Shown in pieces: positions 14,047 to 15,003 of a DNA stretch of 15,003 nucleotides. The notes beneath the pieces are model-generated. The model did no database searches. It was not told the origin of the DNA and saw only the letters and a program-made list of their open reading frames with translations. Source of the DNA: CAZMXP01 sp964570285 (GTDB taxonomy: Bacteria > Planctomycetota > PLA2); assembly GCA_964570285.1 (NCBI GenBank), contig CAZMXP010000078.1, forward strand, positions 1-15,003, written 5' to 3'. Each line of letters begins with the position of its first letter. The stretch's first letter is position 1. The position numbers and the translations under genes were made by a program.

Positions 14047-15003
14047 GGACCGCTCCTGCGGGAACGAACCGTGTCTTGCCGGTCAGCAGCTCCTGCATCA
14101 TGGCCTGCTTGAGGTCGCGGGTCTTGTTGCTGCGAGCCTCCAGGGCCGCTAGCTCGGCGTCCATGTCGGAGAGGACTGCGGCGATGGCGGTTTGTTCTTG
14201 CACAGGGGGCAGCCTTACGGGGAACTTCGCTAGTACAGACCAGTCCGACCTCGGCATGTGCGTTCCGTACGACACGCCGGCGGCATTCACGAAGTCGTTC
14301 GTCTGCACTAGCAGATGCAGGAAGCCCCCGGAGAGGCGTTCATCGCGGGCGACCAGCGGCCAGATTTCAGTCGAGCAGACCCCATCGATCGTGGCGAGCC
14401 AGTACTTCCTTAAGTAGGCACGTAGACGGCCGAAGAGCACGTCTCCTTTCTTGAAGCTGTACTTCGACCCGGACCCTCTCGCTTCGGCCGACACAAGAAG
14501 CCGGCCGGTGCCTTGGCCCATAGACTCCAACTCGACGCACGGTGTTCCCGCTGCAGTCGATGAGGCGACAGCTCTAGCATTGCGAATAGTTGCGATGTCT
14601 TCGAACTCGAAATCCTCCCAATCTGCACGGAAGCCAGGAAGGCGGATCTGGCCGGTCAGGAGCTGCTGCATGGCGGCCTGCTTAAGGTCGCGCTTCTTGG
14701 CGATGAGCCGGTCCAACCCAACCAGCAGCGCATCCACGTCAGAAAGAGCCTCGGCAATGGCCTGTTGTTCCGATCGCGTAGGGGGAAGTGGCACTATCAA
14801 GCGACGGAGGATCTCTTGGTTTAGCGAGGGCATCGTCGTGCCGGTCGCGTTTTGTAGCAGCCACTCCTGAACGCGGCGACATTGGAATTGGAACGCCAGG
14901 TACTCGTTGTGACACTCTTGCGATGGGCGCACGCTGATGCCGTCGGAGCCTAGGCCTGAAACAAGCGAAGATTGGTAGTCTTCCCGCGGACGGGCTCCGA
15001 ATG
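14039..15003 (-). CDS. hsdS: Type I restriction enzyme, S (specificity) subunit, N-terminal part outside the window
   Basis: HsdS sets the DNA target of both methylation and cleavage. The last 320 residues are visible; the frame stays open to the right edge, so the GTG at 14932 is not the true start. The visible part begins late in the first target-recognition domain (FGARPREDYQSSL, then GTTMPSLNQEILRRLIVPLP). Conserved helix 1 follows (EQQAIAEALSDVDALL through LKQAAMQQLLTG), then the second recognition domain, and conserved helix 2 (EQTAIAAVLSDMDAEL through LKQAMMQELLTG). The two helix blocks are near copies, as expected for the paired coiled coils that space the two half-sites. The gene overlaps hsdR by 8 nt. 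hsdM is expected upstream, beyond 15003. Confidence 0.95.
   Translation of the reverse strand, partial: FGARPREDYQSSLVSGLGSDGISVRPSQECHNEYLAFQFQCRRVQEWLLQNATGTTMPSLNQEILRRLIVPLPPTRSEQQAIAEALSDVDALLVGLDRLIAKKRDLKQAAMQQLLTGQIRLPGFRADWEDFEFEDIATIRNARAVASSTAAGTPCVELESMGQGTGRLLVSAEARGSGSKYSFKKGDVLFGRLRAYLRKYWLATIDGVCSTEIWPLVARDERLSGGFLHLLVQTNDFVNAAGVSYGTHMPRSDWSVLAKFPVRLPPVQEQTAIAAVLSDMDAELAALEARSNKTRDLKQAMMQELLTGKTRFVPAGAVHA
14053..14057 (-). promoter_or_regulatory. Ribosome binding site of hsdR inside hsdS
   Basis: AGGAG on the minus strand (14057-14053), six bases before the hsdR ATG at 14046 and inside the last codons of hsdS. It supports coupled translation and the chosen start. Confidence 0.75.

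Noticed and set aside
1..15003. CRISPR array, insertion sequence, rRNA
   Set aside because: No regularly spaced repeats, transposase motifs or rRNA-like segments were seen on reading the window.

Overview
The window is GC-rich bacterial DNA. Nothing in it fixes the taxon. Two things point towards Planctomycetota or another bacterium with large secreted proteins: a very large exported protein carrying D-x-N-N-D-G calcium-type loops, and helical exported companion genes. This is an inference, not an identification.

Left part (1-6.7 kb). A small basic protein gene (17-268, minus) is followed by about 500 bp with no convincing gene. A tightly packed minus-strand cluster then occupies 766-6678. 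Read in its own direction it encodes a 440-aa single-pass membrane protein, a 1295-aa exported protein, and a 211-aa exported, HEAT-like helical protein. The 1295-aa protein ends in an HEHHH zinc-protease-like motif followed by Asp-rich repeats. The genes overlap or nearly abut, so they probably form one operon. The best guess is a cell-surface or secreted metalloprotein system of unknown purpose. A run of ten C (coding strand) sits inside the membrane-protein gene.

Middle part (6.7-10.2 kb). This is a gene-poor, accessory-looking stretch. It holds a small ORF broken by an in-frame TAG, two copies of a 15-bp repeat containing CCATATGG, and a tRNA-like gene with anticodon CAU. The tRNA-like gene has an excellent sigma70-type promoter and a normal 5' half but a non-canonical 3' half. 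Next come perfect palindromes, long hairpins and a terminator-like hairpin. These lead into a cytoplasmic trypsin-like serine protease (7727-8569) with a visible His/Asp/Ser triad. Three small orphan genes follow: 95 aa, 52 aa with a CxxC zinc-finger look, and 85 aa on the opposite strand.

Right part (10.2-15 kb). This is a minus-strand type I restriction-modification operon, hsdS (cut by the window edge) then hsdR, followed by a YgjP/DUF45-type zinc metallopeptidase. Adjacent genes overlap by 8 nt and 1 nt. hsdM is not visible and is expected beyond the right edge. HsdS recognises DNA. HsdR translocates and cleaves unmodified DNA. The coupled metallopeptidase may act on the complex or on its expression. 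The trypsin-like protease nearby makes this a plausible defence neighbourhood, but no functional link between the two is shown by the sequence.
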